Source: Rhizobacter sp. Root1221
Lineage (GTDB): Bacteria > Pseudomonadota > Gammaproteobacteria > Burkholderiales > Burkholderiaceae_C
DNA length: 64,000 nt
Reading direction: 5' to 3'
NCBI RefSeq assembly: GCF_001425785.1
Contig: NZ_LMDI01000023.1
Location: 262,444-326,443 of the forward strand
Below the pieces are notes generated by a model. That model ran no database searches. It had not been told where the DNA came from and saw only the letters and a program-made list of their open reading frames with translations. Both the position numbers and the translations under genes were made by a program. Every line of letters begins with the position of its first letter. Position 1 is the stretch's first letter. This document shows positions 37,632 to 47,254 of this stretch, in pieces.

Positions 37632-38698
37632 CAGGCGGTGGCGGCCCTGCCCTGGGTCGTCGTCGACGGGGCCGGAATGCCCATCAGCGCGGCGATCCGG
37701 GCGGCATAGGGCACCCAGTCGTAGCCCGCGGCAGTGGCGGCGACGTCGGTGTCCAGGCCATAGGCCTGTTCAATGAGACTGCAGACTTCGTTGGCGTCCG
37801 CCGGCAGATCGAAGATGAATCCGTTGTGCCCATGCCGTATCACGTCAGGCGCAAATCCGGTGCGGCTCGCCACCGGCACGGCATTCGACATCATGGCCTC
37901 CAGCAGCGGGATGGGTCCGCCCTCGAGTTGCGAGGCCGAAACGAAGACGCTCATCTGGGCATAGTAGCCAGGGTACTCGGTGTAGGGCGCTTCCACGTAG
38001 CTGAAGTTGGGTTGCCTCTCCAGCTCGTCGAAACGCGGGTAATCTCGCCAGCCCTTGCCCAGCAACAGGAACTGCCGGTGCGGCAACTTCTTGACGATCT
38101 CCAGCACGAGATCCGGCGACTTGCGCGCGTAGTAGGCCGAACAGAAGCCGACCTTGCCGTCCGGCTGGCGAACGTGGGGCCGGTAGGTCTGGATGCTGGC
38201 CGCACCCACGGCCACGCCGAGCCGATGCGGCGCCACACCCAGCCGTTGAAGTTCGGCGCGCAACACCTCGTTCATGCAGATGACACCGTCGCTGCTGTCG
38301 AGCAAGCGGGCCAGGCTCTCGTTCGGGATGCCGTGTTTGTCGGCCTCCAGGTGGGTGGCGAACACGAAGGACTGCCCGCGCCGCACCGTGCGGACCTTCG
38401 ACAAGGACCCCACGTAGAACATGTAGTGAGAGAAGAAGTAGCGGCTCGCCTGCGGCAGTGCCTCGCCGTGGTGGCAATACCGGATGTCGAGCCCGGGCAA
38501 GCGGCTGCCGATCTCGCGGCAGATCGCCTCCAGGATCCAGCCGGGCGCGCTCTTCGGCGGCGTCACGAAGACCACGTCGGCCTGTGTGGCAGATGTGGGA
38601 GCCAGCAAGCGGCCTAATCCCCTCAGCACAGCGGACATCGTCGGATGGGACAACACCCGCAAGCGAGCGGCCACCATCGTTTGTTTACTCTTGGACAT
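37631..38698 (-). CDS. family 4 glycosyltransferase
   Basis: This 355-residue GT-B enzyme has a first domain with DVVFVTPPKSAPGWILEAI and a second with VGFCSAYYARKSPDLVLEIV, QFLLLGKGWRDYP, the VSASQLEGGPIPLLEAM active-site region (E-x7-E type) and ASRTGFAPDVIRHGHNGFIF. The acceptor and donor cannot be read from sequence. Use of GDP-D-rhamnose is plausible because gmd and rmd lie in the same transcription unit. Confidence 0.85.
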   Translation of the reverse strand: MSKSKQTMVAARLRVLSHPTMSAVLRGLGRLLAPTSATQADVVFVTPPKSAPGWILEAICREIGSRLPGLDIRYCHHGEALPQASRYFFSHYMFYVGSLSKVRTVRRGQSFVFATHLEADKHGIPNESLARLLDSSDGVICMNEVLRAELQRLGVAPHRLGVAVGAASIQTYRPHVRQPDGKVGFCSAYYARKSPDLVLEIVKKLPHRQFLLLGKGWRDYPRFDELERQPNFSYVEAPYTEYPGYYAQMSVFVSASQLEGGPIPLLEAMMSNAVPVASRTGFAPDVIRHGHNGFIFDLPADANEVCSLIEQAYGLDTDVAATAAGYDWVPYAARIAALMGIPAPSTTTQGRAATA

Positions 38699-38731
38699 CG
38701 TCGTTTCCGTCGCGTGACGGTGAATTTTTGG

Positions 38732-38763
38732 CGATCGGCAGGCGCGTTCGGACGTGCCGATCG
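38732..38763. repeat. inverted repeat in the leader of the GT4 gene
   Basis: Perfect 9-base arms cgatcggca (38732-38740) and tgccgatcg (38755-38763) flank a 14-base loop, within the 111-base gap between the WbpM-like gene and the glycosyltransferase. No T-run follows on the transcribed strand, so it looks more like an operator or an mRNA-processing site than an intrinsic terminator. Confidence 0.45.
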
Positions 38764-38809
38764 AGAACCCGGCACATTACCAGCATATCGCCCGCGCACG
38801 GGTCGCGGC

Positions 38810-40690
38810 TCACCGCGCCTCGTACTCCGGCACAAACCCCTTCAACGCCTTCCGGCAAGCCGCCGGCACCATCGTGTAATTCACGGTCGTGAGCCACGCC
38901 AGCATCTCCGCCATCCAGGCATCCCCCGCCGGCTCCTGCAGCTTCGCGATCCGCAGCCGGGGATGCCTCGACGCCAGGGTGTCGTCCGCATCCGCCAGCA
39001 GCTCCTCGTACAGCTTCTCCCCCGGCCGGAGCCCGCTGAACACGATCGGGATCTCCCCATCGCGGTGGCCGGACAACCGGATCAAGTCCCGCGCCAGGTC
39101 CACGATCTTCACCGGCTCACCCATGTCGAGCACGTACACCTGCCCGCTCTCGGCCAGCGCGGCGGCCTGCAGCACCAGGCGCGCGGCCTCGGGGATGGTC
39201 ATGAAGTAGCGGGTGATCTCGGGATGGGTGACGGTGACCGGGCCGCCCTTGGCGATCTGCTCCTTGAACTTCGGGATCACGCTGCCGCTGGAGCCGAGCA
39301 CGTTGCCGAAACGCACGGCCGCGAAACGGGTGGCGTGGCCCTGGGTGGCCAGGTGGGACAGCACCATCTCGGCCGCGCGTTTGCTGGCACCCATCACGTT
39401 GGTGGGGTTCACGGCCTTGTCGGTGGAGATCAGCACGAACCGTTCGGCGCCCGAGCGAGCGGCGGCGGTGGCGGCGTGGAAGGTGCCGAGGGTGTTGTTC
39501 TGCAACGCCATCCACGCGTTCTCGTCTTCCATCAGCGGCACGTGCTTGTAGGCGGCAGCGTGCAGCACGAGGTGCGGGCGGTGCGTGTGGCAGGCATGTT
39601 CGATCTGGGCCAGCTGCTTCACGTCGCCGATGAGGCGCACGAGGGGCAGGTGCGGGTGCAGCTCGGCCAGTTGCTGCTCGATCTGGTACAGCGCCAGTTC
39701 GCTCTGCTCGAAGAGCACGAGGCGCGACGGGCCGTAGCGCGCGAGTTGACGGCACAGCTCCGACCCGATGGATCCGCCGGCACCGGTCACCAGCACCGTC
39801 TTGCCCGACAACAGGCCCGAGATGCCGGATTCGTCGAGCACCACCGGGTCACGCCCCAGCAGGTCCTCGGGTTCGATGTTGCGCACACGCTCGATGCGCG
39901 CGCTGCCGTCCTGCAGTTCGCTGACGGACGGCACGGTGAGCACGGGCAGGCCGCAGGCGGACGCCAGGTCGACGGCGCGGCGCCGCCGGGCGGCGCTGGA
40001 CCCGGGCAGTGCCACGATCACATGGGTGGCGCCGCCGATGACGTCGGATCGCGCCACATCGGCCAGGGTGCCGGCGACCTCCACGCCGCCGATGCGCGCC
40101 CCCAGCTTGGCGGGGTCGTCGTCGAGCAGCGCCAGCACGATCCAGCCCTGCTGGTGGATGGTGGCCAGCAGGCGCTTGGCGGCTTCACCTGCGCCCATCA
40201 CCACGGCACGGCGCACCTCGGTGTCGTTGCCGGTGATGCGCGAGCGCGCCTGCTCGTACACCATGCGGTAGAGGATGCGCACGCCGAACACCGCCATCAG
40301 CGTGATGACCGGGTGCAGTGCCAGCACCGCGCGCGGTACCTGGCTCAGCTGGGCCATGGACACGACCACGGCACACACCGCACCCGCCACGCCGCAGGCC
40401 ACCGTGAGCCGCTTGACCTCGGCAAAGCCGGAGAACCGCCACATGCCGCGCGGGATGCCCAGCGCGACGAACACGACCAGGTACACGGCCACCACCCCAC
40501 CCATCACGGCCAGGTCGTAGGACGGGCGGGCCGTGATCCAGCGCTCGAAGCCCAGGCGGAACAGGTAGGTGATGTTCCAGCTGGTGGCCACGATCAGCGC
40601 GTCGACCGCGAGCGACAGCGGCTGGCGGTGGGGCCGCAACCGCGCGAGGAACCGGTCGAGGCGGTGCCAGAAGGACAAGGTGGTGGTCAT
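38810..40690 (-). CDS. membrane NDP-sugar 4,6-dehydratase, WbpM/CapD/PglF family
   Basis: This 626-residue protein has four N-terminal transmembrane helices, a Rossmann-like central domain (VVMGAGEAAKRLLATIHQQG) and a C-terminal SDR domain starting at KTVLVTGAGGSIGSELCRQL. It continues HAAAYKHVPLMEDEN, STDKAVNPTNVMGASKRAAE and VLDMGEPVKIVDLARDLI. The Met before the catalytic Lys segment is typical of the membrane subgroup. It converts UDP-GlcNAc to the 4-keto-6-deoxy sugar used by the PglE-like aminotransferase in this operon. Its start overlaps the PglC-like gene by four bases. Confidence 0.92.
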   Translation of the reverse strand: MTTTLSFWHRLDRFLARLRPHRQPLSLAVDALIVATSWNITYLFRLGFERWITARPSYDLAVMGGVVAVYLVVFVALGIPRGMWRFSGFAEVKRLTVACGVAGAVCAVVVSMAQLSQVPRAVLALHPVITLMAVFGVRILYRMVYEQARSRITGNDTEVRRAVVMGAGEAAKRLLATIHQQGWIVLALLDDDPAKLGARIGGVEVAGTLADVARSDVIGGATHVIVALPGSSAARRRRAVDLASACGLPVLTVPSVSELQDGSARIERVRNIEPEDLLGRDPVVLDESGISGLLSGKTVLVTGAGGSIGSELCRQLARYGPSRLVLFEQSELALYQIEQQLAELHPHLPLVRLIGDVKQLAQIEHACHTHRPHLVLHAAAYKHVPLMEDENAWMALQNNTLGTFHAATAAARSGAERFVLISTDKAVNPTNVMGASKRAAEMVLSHLATQGHATRFAAVRFGNVLGSSGSVIPKFKEQIAKGGPVTVTHPEITRYFMTIPEAARLVLQAAALAESGQVYVLDMGEPVKIVDLARDLIRLSGHRDGEIPIVFSGLRPGEKLYEELLADADDTLASRHPRLRIAKLQEPAGDAWMAEMLAWLTTVNYTMVPAACRKALKGFVPEYEAR

Positions 40691-41283
40691 GAACGGAAGA
40701 CGATGCGCAAGGTGCGGCCGATGAGCCGCAGGTCGGTGGCGAGCGAGGCCTGTTCCACGTATTGCGCGGCCAGGCGCAGCTTGGCGGGCATCACCACGTT
40801 GACGTACTCGGCCTCGGGGTCGGCCGCGGCGGCGAGCACGCCGGCTTCGTCGCGGTATTCGATGGACGCGGGATCGGTGATGCCGGGGCGCACGCTGAGC
40901 ACCTTGTCGCGCAGCGCCGCGGGGTACAGGGCCACGTAACGCGGCACTTCGGGGCGCGGGCCCACGAGGCTCATGTCGCCCTTGAGCACGTCGATCAGCT
41001 GCACGAGTTCATCGAGCTTGTAGTGGCGCAGCACCCGGCCGGCACGCGTGACCCGGCGGTCGGCACCCACGGTGATCTCGGGCCCGTCCGTCGCGGGCGT
41101 GTGGGTCATCGTGCGCAGCTTGTGGATGCGGAACGGCACGCCGCCCCGCCCCACCCGCTCCTGGCGGAAGAACACGGGGCCGGGTGAATCGACCTTGATC
41201 CACAGCGCCAGCACGAGCAGCAGCGGCGACAGCACCACGAGCCCGAGGCCGGCGAGCAGCAGGTCGAAACACCGCTTGGCCAT
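40687..41283 (-). CDS. initiating sugar-phosphate transferase, PglC-like
   Basis: This 198-residue monotopic phosphoglycosyl transferase has KRCFDLLLAGLGLVVLSPLL (re-entrant membrane helix), GPVFFRQERVGRGGVPFRIHK, LRTM, KLDELVQLIDVLKGDMSLVG and PRPEVPRY, then RPGITDPASIEYRDE. These are the catalytic motifs of the PglC/WcaJ core. It transfers the first sugar phosphate, probably an amino-deoxy sugar made by the flanking genes, to undecaprenyl phosphate. Confidence 0.92.
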   Translation of the reverse strand: MAKRCFDLLLAGLGLVVLSPLLLVLALWIKVDSPGPVFFRQERVGRGGVPFRIHKLRTMTHTPATDGPEITVGADRRVTRAGRVLRHYKLDELVQLIDVLKGDMSLVGPRPEVPRYVALYPAALRDKVLSVRPGITDPASIEYRDEAGVLAAAADPEAEYVNVVMPAKLRLAAQYVEQASLATDLRLIGRTLRIVFRS

Positions 41284-41286
41284 GGG

Positions 41287-42450
41287 TCAGGCGAGCGCGG
41301 CGCGCAGCGCGGTGGCCACGCGGGCCACGTCGGCATCGGTCATGCGGGTGTACAGCGGCAGCGAGAAGCTGCGCTCGTACACGTGCTGCGACTGCGGGAA
41401 CTGCTCGGGCTTGAGGTTGCCACGGTCGCGCCAGTAGGGCTGCAGGTGCAGCGGGATGTAGTGCACGCTGCAGCCGATGCCGGCGGCAAACAGGCGCTCG
41501 ATCACGGTGTCGCGCGGCACGGCCACGCCGTCGGCGAGCCGCAGCACGTAGAGGTGCCACGAATGGGTCTCGCCTTCCGGGGCCTTCGGCGGCAGCACGA
41601 GCGGCAGGTCGGCCAGCGCCGCGTCGTACAGCGCGGCCAGCTCGGCGCGGCGTTCCTGGAACCGGCGCGCCTTGCGCAGCTGGTGGATGCCCAACGCCGA
41701 CGCGATGTCGGTGAGGTTGTACTTGAACCCGGGGGCGATGACCTCGTAGTACCAGCTGGGGGTCTTGGACTGGAAGCGGTCGAACGCGTCGCGGCTGATG
41801 CCGTGCAGGCGCATCACCTGGATGCGCTTGGCGATGGCCGGGTCGCGGGTGACGACCATGCCGCCTTCGCCGGTGGTGATGGTCTTGTTCGCGTAGAAGC
41901 TGAACACCGTGATGTCGGAGTCGAGCGTGCCCACGAGGCGGCCACCGCTGGTGGTGGGCAACGCGTGGGCCGCGTCTTCCACCACCTTCAGGCCGTGCCG
42001 GCGCGCCAGCGCCAGCAGCGCGGGCATGTCGGCGGCCAGGCCAGCGTAGTGCACGGGGATCACGGCCTTCGTGCGCGGCGTGATGGCGGCTTCCACCGCG
42101 GCCACGTCGATGCACAGCGTGGCCGGGTCCACGTCCACCAGCACCACGTCGGCGCCCAGGTAACGCACCACTTCCGCGGTGGCGGTGAAGGTGTGGGTGG
42201 TGGTGATGACTTCGTCGCCCGGCCCGACGCCAAGCGCCTCGAGCGCCAGGTGCAACCCGGCCGTGGCGGAGTTGACGGCCATCGACTGCAACGACGGGTC
42301 GCCGAGGAACGCGGTGAAGTCGGCCTCGAAACGGCGCGTCTTGGGCCCGGTGGTGACCCAGCCGGACTTCAGCGTGTCGACGACTTCGGCGATGTCTTCG
42401 TCGCCGATGTCGGGCAACGCAAAGGGCAGGAAGGGGAGTTCAGCGGCCAT
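41287..42450 (-). CDS. UDP-4-keto-sugar aminotransferase, PglE-like
   Basis: This 387-residue DegT/DnrJ/EryC1/StrS enzyme has [31 protein letters not shown] and [20 protein letters not shown] with the PLP lysine. It also has [20 protein letters not shown] and [13 protein letters not shown]. It sits between the initiating transferase and a methyltransferase and probably aminates C4 of the product of the WbpM/CapD-type dehydratase, giving a UDP-4-amino-4,6-dideoxy sugar such as QuiNAc4N or FucNAc4N. Confidence 0.9.
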   Translation of the reverse strand: MAAELPFLPFALPDIGDEDIAEVVDTLKSGWVTTGPKTRRFEADFTAFLGDPSLQSMAVNSATAGLHLALEALGVGPGDEVITTTHTFTATAEVVRYLGADVVLVDVDPATLCIDVAAVEAAITPRTKAVIPVHYAGLAADMPALLALARRHGLKVVEDAAHALPTTSGGRLVGTLDSDITVFSFYANKTITTGEGGMVVTRDPAIAKRIQVMRLHGISRDAFDRFQSKTPSWYYEVIAPGFKYNLTDIASALGIHQLRKARRFQERRAELAALYDAALADLPLVLPPKAPEGETHSWHLYVLRLADGVAVPRDTVIERLFAAGIGCSVHYIPLHLQPYWRDRGNLKPEQFPQSQHVYERSFSLPLYTRMTDADVARVATALRAALA

Positions 42451-42453
42451 GGT

Positions 42454-43137
42454 TCAGGGTTTGGCGATCCAGCAGAGCACGTGGGTGCGCAGGAACGGCA
42501 GTGTGTTGAAGAGAGTGTAGAACGCAGGGTGCCAGCGGGTCACGGCCCGCGCGATGGGCGGCGCCAGCGTCACGCGGGACGCCGACACGCGGCCCTGCGG
42601 GAACAGCGCCCGCACACGCCGCAGCGGCACGCCGCGCACGTCGCGGTTGCGCGGGTTGTCGACGACGAAGTCATACCAGAGCACGGCGCCGCCCGGGCGC
42701 ACCCAGCGCCACAGGGTGTCGGCCAGGCGCTGCTGGAAGTCGTCGTCGAGCAGCGACGAAAACACCGTGGAGACGAACACGATATCGAGCGACGCCGGGG
42801 GCACGTCGATCGCGAGCGCATCGGCCGATTGCAGTACCACCGCCGCCGGCAGCACGGCGCGCGCCGCCTCGTACCGCTCGGGCAGCAGTTCCACGCCACT
42901 CAGGTGTTCCGGGCGGATGCCGGCCCGCAACAGTTCCAGCAAGTTGCCACCAGCGCCGCAGCCCACTTCCATCACGCGCACCGTGGACAGGTCGGACAGG
43001 CCCTGGCGTGCGAAGAGCCGGAGCATCGCCCGCTGGCGTTCCTGCACGGTGTGCCACACGTCGGGGCGCAGCAGGCTGTAGCGGTCGTCCGCCGCGCGGC
43101 GGGCGTACCGTTCGGCGACGGCCTGGGGTTCGTTCAT
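42454..43137 (-). CDS. class I SAM-dependent methyltransferase
   Basis: This 227-residue protein has VMEVGCGAGGNLLELLRAGI (motif I), GVELLPERYEAARAVLP and VLQSADALAIDVPPASLDIV. WVRPGGAVLWYDFVVDNPRN follows, then a C-terminal segment with repeated Leu/Phe. I chose the ATG at 43137 (MNEPQAVAERYARR), which overlaps the upstream glycosyltransferase stop as ATGA; the longer frame is Arg/Gly-rich and improbable. A sugar methylation role is inferred from context. Confidence 0.82.
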   Translation of the reverse strand: MNEPQAVAERYARRAADDRYSLLRPDVWHTVQERQRAMLRLFARQGLSDLSTVRVMEVGCGAGGNLLELLRAGIRPEHLSGVELLPERYEAARAVLPAAVVLQSADALAIDVPPASLDIVFVSTVFSSLLDDDFQQRLADTLWRWVRPGGAVLWYDFVVDNPRNRDVRGVPLRRVRALFPQGRVSASRVTLAPPIARAVTRWHPAFYTLFNTLPFLRTHVLCWIAKP

Positions 43138-44363
43138 GGGGTCACCGCCTCGATGAACCGGGCTGCGAGCACCGGGTAGGTGTGGTGGGCGCGCACGAAC
43201 GCGCGGCCGCGTTCGCCCATCGCGGCGCGCTCGACCGGCGGCGTGGCAGCCAGCCGGCGCAAGCCGTCCACCACCGCCGGCGCCGACTCGGGTGCCACGG
43301 TGAGGCCGCAACCGGCCTCGGCCACCGGATCGTTGCCAGCCTCCACCGAGTGCAACACGGCACGGCCCGCCATCATGTAGTCCATCAGCTTGTTGGGCGC
43401 GATGCCGAAGCGGTACAGCGGCACGCGCTGCCAGCCGATGTAGGCGATGTCGAACTCGGCCAGCAGCGCCGGGATCTGGGCCTTCGGGATGGGCGGGAAC
43501 ATGGCCACGCTGGTGAGGCCTTCCGACTGCACGCGTGCGGCCAGGTGTGATTTCAGGTGGCCGTCACCCACCATCACGATGGACAGCGGGTCGCCGCGCA
43601 GGCCGGCGGCGGCGTCGAGCAGCACGTCGAGCGCGTTGGGCTCCCCATGCGAGCCGGCATAGCCCACCACGGTGCGGCCGGCCGCGCGTTCGCGCCGGAG
43701 GTGGGCCAGCAGCGTGCCGTCGAGCGGAGCGGCCTCGCCATCCCATTCCTCCGGCGAGATGCCGTTGGGCACGATGTGCAGTTTCGCCAGGTCGAGGCCG
43801 TGCGCGGCCATGTGGCCGGCCACCTTGGGCAGCATCGACACCACCGCGTCGGCGTCGCGGTACGCGTCGTCTTCGGCCTTCTGGCACAGCATGATGAACG
43901 GGTGGTGTTTCGACAGGCCCGACAGTTCCATCGGTGACGCGGGCCACAGGTCGTGCACCTCGTAGACCAGTTTCGCGCGCGCGAAACGGGCCAGGCGGCG
44001 GGCCACCCAGATGTCCATCGGGTACGTGCTGGATGCGATGACCACGTCGGGCTTGAACGCCGCCACCTGCCGGCGGGCATCGCGCCACACCTGCCACAGG
44101 AACGTGGCGATGTTGCGCACGCGGCCGAGGCCGTTGCCCGTGTAGCGGGGCGCGGGCCACCAGCGGTAGGCGATGCCGTCGATCACCTCGTCCACCGGGG
44201 TGTCGGCCACCTCGGGCTGGCGAGCGCGCACGTGGGAGTACGAGGCCGCGACGATCTGCACGCGATGGCCCGCTCGCACCCATTCGCGCGCCAGGTAGTA
44301 CGGGCGGAACTCCATGCCGTGGCGGGGCGACCCGGCATAGTGGTTCAGGAGGAGGATGTTCAT
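43134..44363 (-). CDS. family 4 glycosyltransferase, WbuB-like
   Basis: This 409-residue GT-B enzyme begins MNILLLNHYAGSPRHGMEFR, contains LVYEVHDLWPASPMELSGLS, IVPNGISPEEWDG, VVGYAGSHGEPNALDVLLDA and GIAPNKLMDYMMAGRAVLHS. The NHYAG and EVHDLWP motifs are typical of WbuB-like transferases that add amino sugars in O-antigen units. The ATG at 44363 has a strong GGAGG upstream; the longer frame beyond it overlaps the next gene. Confidence 0.87.
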   Translation of the reverse strand: MNILLLNHYAGSPRHGMEFRPYYLAREWVRAGHRVQIVAASYSHVRARQPEVADTPVDEVIDGIAYRWWPAPRYTGNGLGRVRNIATFLWQVWRDARRQVAAFKPDVVIASSTYPMDIWVARRLARFARAKLVYEVHDLWPASPMELSGLSKHHPFIMLCQKAEDDAYRDADAVVSMLPKVAGHMAAHGLDLAKLHIVPNGISPEEWDGEAAPLDGTLLAHLRRERAAGRTVVGYAGSHGEPNALDVLLDAAAGLRGDPLSIVMVGDGHLKSHLAARVQSEGLTSVAMFPPIPKAQIPALLAEFDIAYIGWQRVPLYRFGIAPNKLMDYMMAGRAVLHSVEAGNDPVAEAGCGLTVAPESAPAVVDGLRRLAATPPVERAAMGERGRAFVRAHHTYPVLAARFIEAVTP

Positions 44364-45427
44364 GCCGGGGGCCATTCGTTCAGGCGGTCGAGCAGCCGGC
44401 CCACGGCCGGCGGGAACAACGCGTGTTGAGACACCCAGGCCCGGTTGGCCGCGGCAATGCCGGCACCACGCGGCAGCAGGCGGCCCAGCGCCACCGGATC
44501 CAGGGTGTCGGTGACGATGCGGCCGTTGTCGCCGTCGCGCACCAGCTCGCGGTTGGCCGGCAGATCGCTCAACAGCGGAATGCAGCCGTGGGCCATGGCC
44601 TCCAGCACCGACACGGCCACCGAATCGCTGGCCGGCAGGCTCACGTACCACTGCGCGCGGTCGTACCACCCGGCCTGCGTGGCGGCGTCCAGGCGGCCCA
44701 CGAACTGCACCGCGTGGGCGATGCCGAGCGCCAGGGCCTGGTGTTCGAGGGCCCCGCGCAACGAACCGCCGTTGGCCACCACCAGCCGGGCCTCGGGGTG
44801 GGTTGCCAGCACGCGGGAGAACAGCACCAGCACCCGGTCGGGCTGGTACAGGGGTTCGAGGCCCCGGTTCGCGAAAAAGAGCCACGGCACCTTCTCGCCG
44901 GGTGCAGGGGGCATGGCCTCCAGGCCGAACGGGAAGGTCATGACCTCCCCCGCGCCCAGCACCTGCATGCGTTCGGTCATGTGCGACGAATCGCTGGTGC
45001 ACAACGCACAGGCCCGCAACACACGGCGGGTAAGCAAACGGTACGCGGCGGACTGCGACGGCGTGACGAGGATGTCACTGCCCCAGGCCGACCCCACGAT
45101 GCGCGCACGCAACCGCCAGAACCGCTTGGCCAGCCAGGCCAGCGTGCCGTGGGACGTGAGGTAGTGGGGGTTGAGCCAGTCGGCATCCACCTCGCGCAAC
45201 CAGCGGCCGAGCAGGGGCAACGACCGCAACACACCGACGTTGCCGCCCGCGTGGTTCGCCTGGGTGCCCAGCGCCAGCCGCCGCTCCATCGGCACCAGGC
45301 CGTCGAACGCTGGCAGGAAACCGCGGCTCGACGCCACCCACAGCGACACCCCGGGCGTGGCCGTCAGCGCACGCGCCCACTTCAGCAGATGGGGGCTCTG
45401 GCCGTCGCCGATCAACGCGATGCGCAT
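44360..45427 (-). CDS. family 4 glycosyltransferase
   Basis: This 355-residue GT-B enzyme begins MRIALIGDGQSPHLLKWARA and contains WLNPHYLTSHGTLAWLAKRF, VGSAWGSDILVTPSQS, FANRGLEPLYQPDRVL and LPASDSVAVSVLEAMAHGCI, with IPLLSDLPANRELV near the end. Donor and acceptor are not deducible. The ATG at 45427 overlaps the acyltransferase stop by one base and is preferred to an upstream start 48 bases away. Confidence 0.85.
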   Translation of the reverse strand: MRIALIGDGQSPHLLKWARALTATPGVSLWVASSRGFLPAFDGLVPMERRLALGTQANHAGGNVGVLRSLPLLGRWLREVDADWLNPHYLTSHGTLAWLAKRFWRLRARIVGSAWGSDILVTPSQSAAYRLLTRRVLRACALCTSDSSHMTERMQVLGAGEVMTFPFGLEAMPPAPGEKVPWLFFANRGLEPLYQPDRVLVLFSRVLATHPEARLVVANGGSLRGALEHQALALGIAHAVQFVGRLDAATQAGWYDRAQWYVSLPASDSVAVSVLEAMAHGCIPLLSDLPANRELVRDGDNGRIVTDTLDPVALGRLLPRGAGIAAANRAWVSQHALFPPAVGRLLDRLNEWPPA

Positions 45428-46029
45428 CACGCCCCGTCCCCGCGCTTCGCCCAGGCCTCGTAGTGCTCGCGCCATTGCGGGTGTTTCTCGAGCAGCACGG
45501 CATCGGTGTCGCGGGTGTCACCCATCACCTTGGCTGGCGCGCCTCCGATCACCGAAAAGTCGGGGAAGTGGCCGCGCACGCGGCTGTGCGACAGCACGAG
45601 GCACCCGATGCCGAGGGTGGTGTGGGGTTCGATCACCGTGTGGGGCCCGATGAAGCAGAACGCGCCGATGTGCACGGGCCCGCCAATGAACCCGGGGCGG
45701 CCGCCGTCGGGCAGTTGGTGGAATTCGTGGCCCATCAGGCGCAGGCTGCGGTGCGAGCTGTGGCTCACGATGCTGACGAAGTTCGTCACCTGCACGCCGG
45801 TGTCGATGCGCACGCCGTGGCTCGCCTCGATGAAGTTGAAGTGGCCGATGAACACGTCGTCGGCCAGCACGAGGTTTTCGTCGTGCTCGATGCACGTGCT
45901 GGGCGACAGCCGGGTGAGCGGCAGCGGCCGGCCGTCGTGTGCACGCTCGCCGAACAGCACGCGAAAGAACAGGCGGTGCCAGATCCAGCGGCGCACCCGG
46001 TTGATCCAGGCCCTAAGCGGCAGTGGCAT
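45427..46029 (-). CDS. left-handed beta-helix acyltransferase
   Basis: This 200-residue protein has hexapeptide-type repeats from about residue 50: VLADDVFIGHFNFIEASHGV, IDTGVQVTNFVSIVSHSSHR, GPVHIGAFCFIGPHTVIEPH and LGIGCLVLSHSRVRGHFPDF, then VIGGAPAKVMGDT. It looks like a sugar O- or N-acetyltransferase. It may acetylate the UDP-4-amino sugar made by the PglE-like enzyme, since no PglD is adjacent to that gene. It overlaps the flippase gene by 17 bases. Confidence 0.8.
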   Translation of the reverse strand: MPLPLRAWINRVRRWIWHRLFFRVLFGERAHDGRPLPLTRLSPSTCIEHDENLVLADDVFIGHFNFIEASHGVRIDTGVQVTNFVSIVSHSSHRSLRLMGHEFHQLPDGGRPGFIGGPVHIGAFCFIGPHTVIEPHTTLGIGCLVLSHSRVRGHFPDFSVIGGAPAKVMGDTRDTDAVLLEKHPQWREHYEAWAKRGDGA

Positions 46030-47251
46030 GGGGCACCTCCTTCCAGGTCGCGAGCCACCAGAAGTAGGCTCCGAAGTACAGCGTCATGCCGGCGGACACG
46101 GCCCAGGCGCCCGCCAGCAGGCCGCCCACGTGCAGGCCGGCGGCCAGCGACAGCAGGAACACGGCCTGGCCACCGAGGGCCACGCGCAACGCCCAGGCCT
46201 GCGCCCGCCAGGCGAGTGTCACGACCGCCAGCGGGGCCGCGATGAAGTGCACGCCGATGTAGGGGGCGAGCGCCCGTGCCAGTTCGCCGGCGGGCCGCCA
46301 GCGTTCGCCGAAGAGCGCGCCGAAGATCTGCGGCCCGGCCAGCACCAGCACCAGCACGAGCGGCACGGCCACCAGCGCCAGCATGGCCATGACCTGGCGC
46401 ACGGCACGGCGGGCGGCATCCGGCTCGGCGTGGGCCAGCTTCGGGTACAGCGCCTGCGACACCGCGCCGCCCACCAGCGTGGCCGGCGCCTTCAGGTACC
46501 GCAGCGCGAGGCCCCAGAACCCGGCCGAAGCCTCGCCCGTCCATGCCACCAGCAGCGCCACGGCCAGCGTGTCCTGCAACGCGCCAGCGAAGGCATGGGG
46601 GGTGTTGAGCAACGGGAACTCGCGGTGCCGACGGGCAACCGCCGCCAGCGCCGCGCGCGGGGTGGTCCACAGCGCGCGCCAGCCGCCGAGCGGCCTCGGG
46701 TGCAGCATCCACGTGCAGGCGGCCATCGCCGCCAGCACGGGGCCAGCCACCAGGCCCGTCACCCCGAGGTGGGCGACACCGCCCGCCACCTGGACCACGG
46801 ACGCGCCGCCATAGTGCGTGATGCGGCTGCCCGACAGGCGCCGGAAGTGCTGCGCCCGGGTGGACCACAGCGTGAGGCATTGCACCAGGCCAGCGGCGCC
46901 CACGGCAAACGGCAACCAGGGCCAGGCCGGCAGCCAGCCGGCGTATCCCGCCACCGCGGCGACCGGCACGCACAGCAGCGACACGGCCAGCAGCACGCGC
47001 AGGCACAGCGCGATCAGGTCACGCGCCTCCGCCTCGTCGCGGGCCAGCGGCAGCGCGAAGTCGTACCGCGCGCAGGCCACCACCGCGATGTTGGCCGCCA
47101 CCGCGGCAAACACGGTGTAGTGGCCAAACTCGGCCGGTGTGTAGAGCCGTGCCAGCCAGGGCCCGAGGAGCAGCGGCAGCGCCTGCGCGAGCGCACCGCC
47201 GGCCAGCAGGGTCAGCGTTGCCTTCAGCAGACCATCGGGCCGGCCGTGCAT
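46013..47251 (-). CDS. Wzx-type O-antigen flippase
   Basis: This 412-residue multi-pass protein with about twelve helices starts LLKATLTLLAGGALAQALPL and contains LYTPAEFGHYTVFAAVAANI, a segment found at the start of Wzx proteins, and FWGLALRYLKAPATLVGGAV in the second half. It would export the lipid-linked repeat unit of the minus-strand operon. No polymerase gene lies in the same operon. Confidence 0.88.
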   Translation of the reverse strand: MHGRPDGLLKATLTLLAGGALAQALPLLLGPWLARLYTPAEFGHYTVFAAVAANIAVVACARYDFALPLARDEAEARDLIALCLRVLLAVSLLCVPVAAVAGYAGWLPAWPWLPFAVGAAGLVQCLTLWSTRAQHFRRLSGSRITHYGGASVVQVAGGVAHLGVTGLVAGPVLAAMAACTWMLHPRPLGGWRALWTTPRAALAAVARRHREFPLLNTPHAFAGALQDTLAVALLVAWTGEASAGFWGLALRYLKAPATLVGGAVSQALYPKLAHAEPDAARRAVRQVMAMLALVAVPLVLVLVLAGPQIFGALFGERWRPAGELARALAPYIGVHFIAAPLAVVTLAWRAQAWALRVALGGQAVFLLSLAAGLHVGGLLAGAWAVSAGMTLYFGAYFWWLATWKEVPHATAA

Positions 47252-47254
47252 GGG

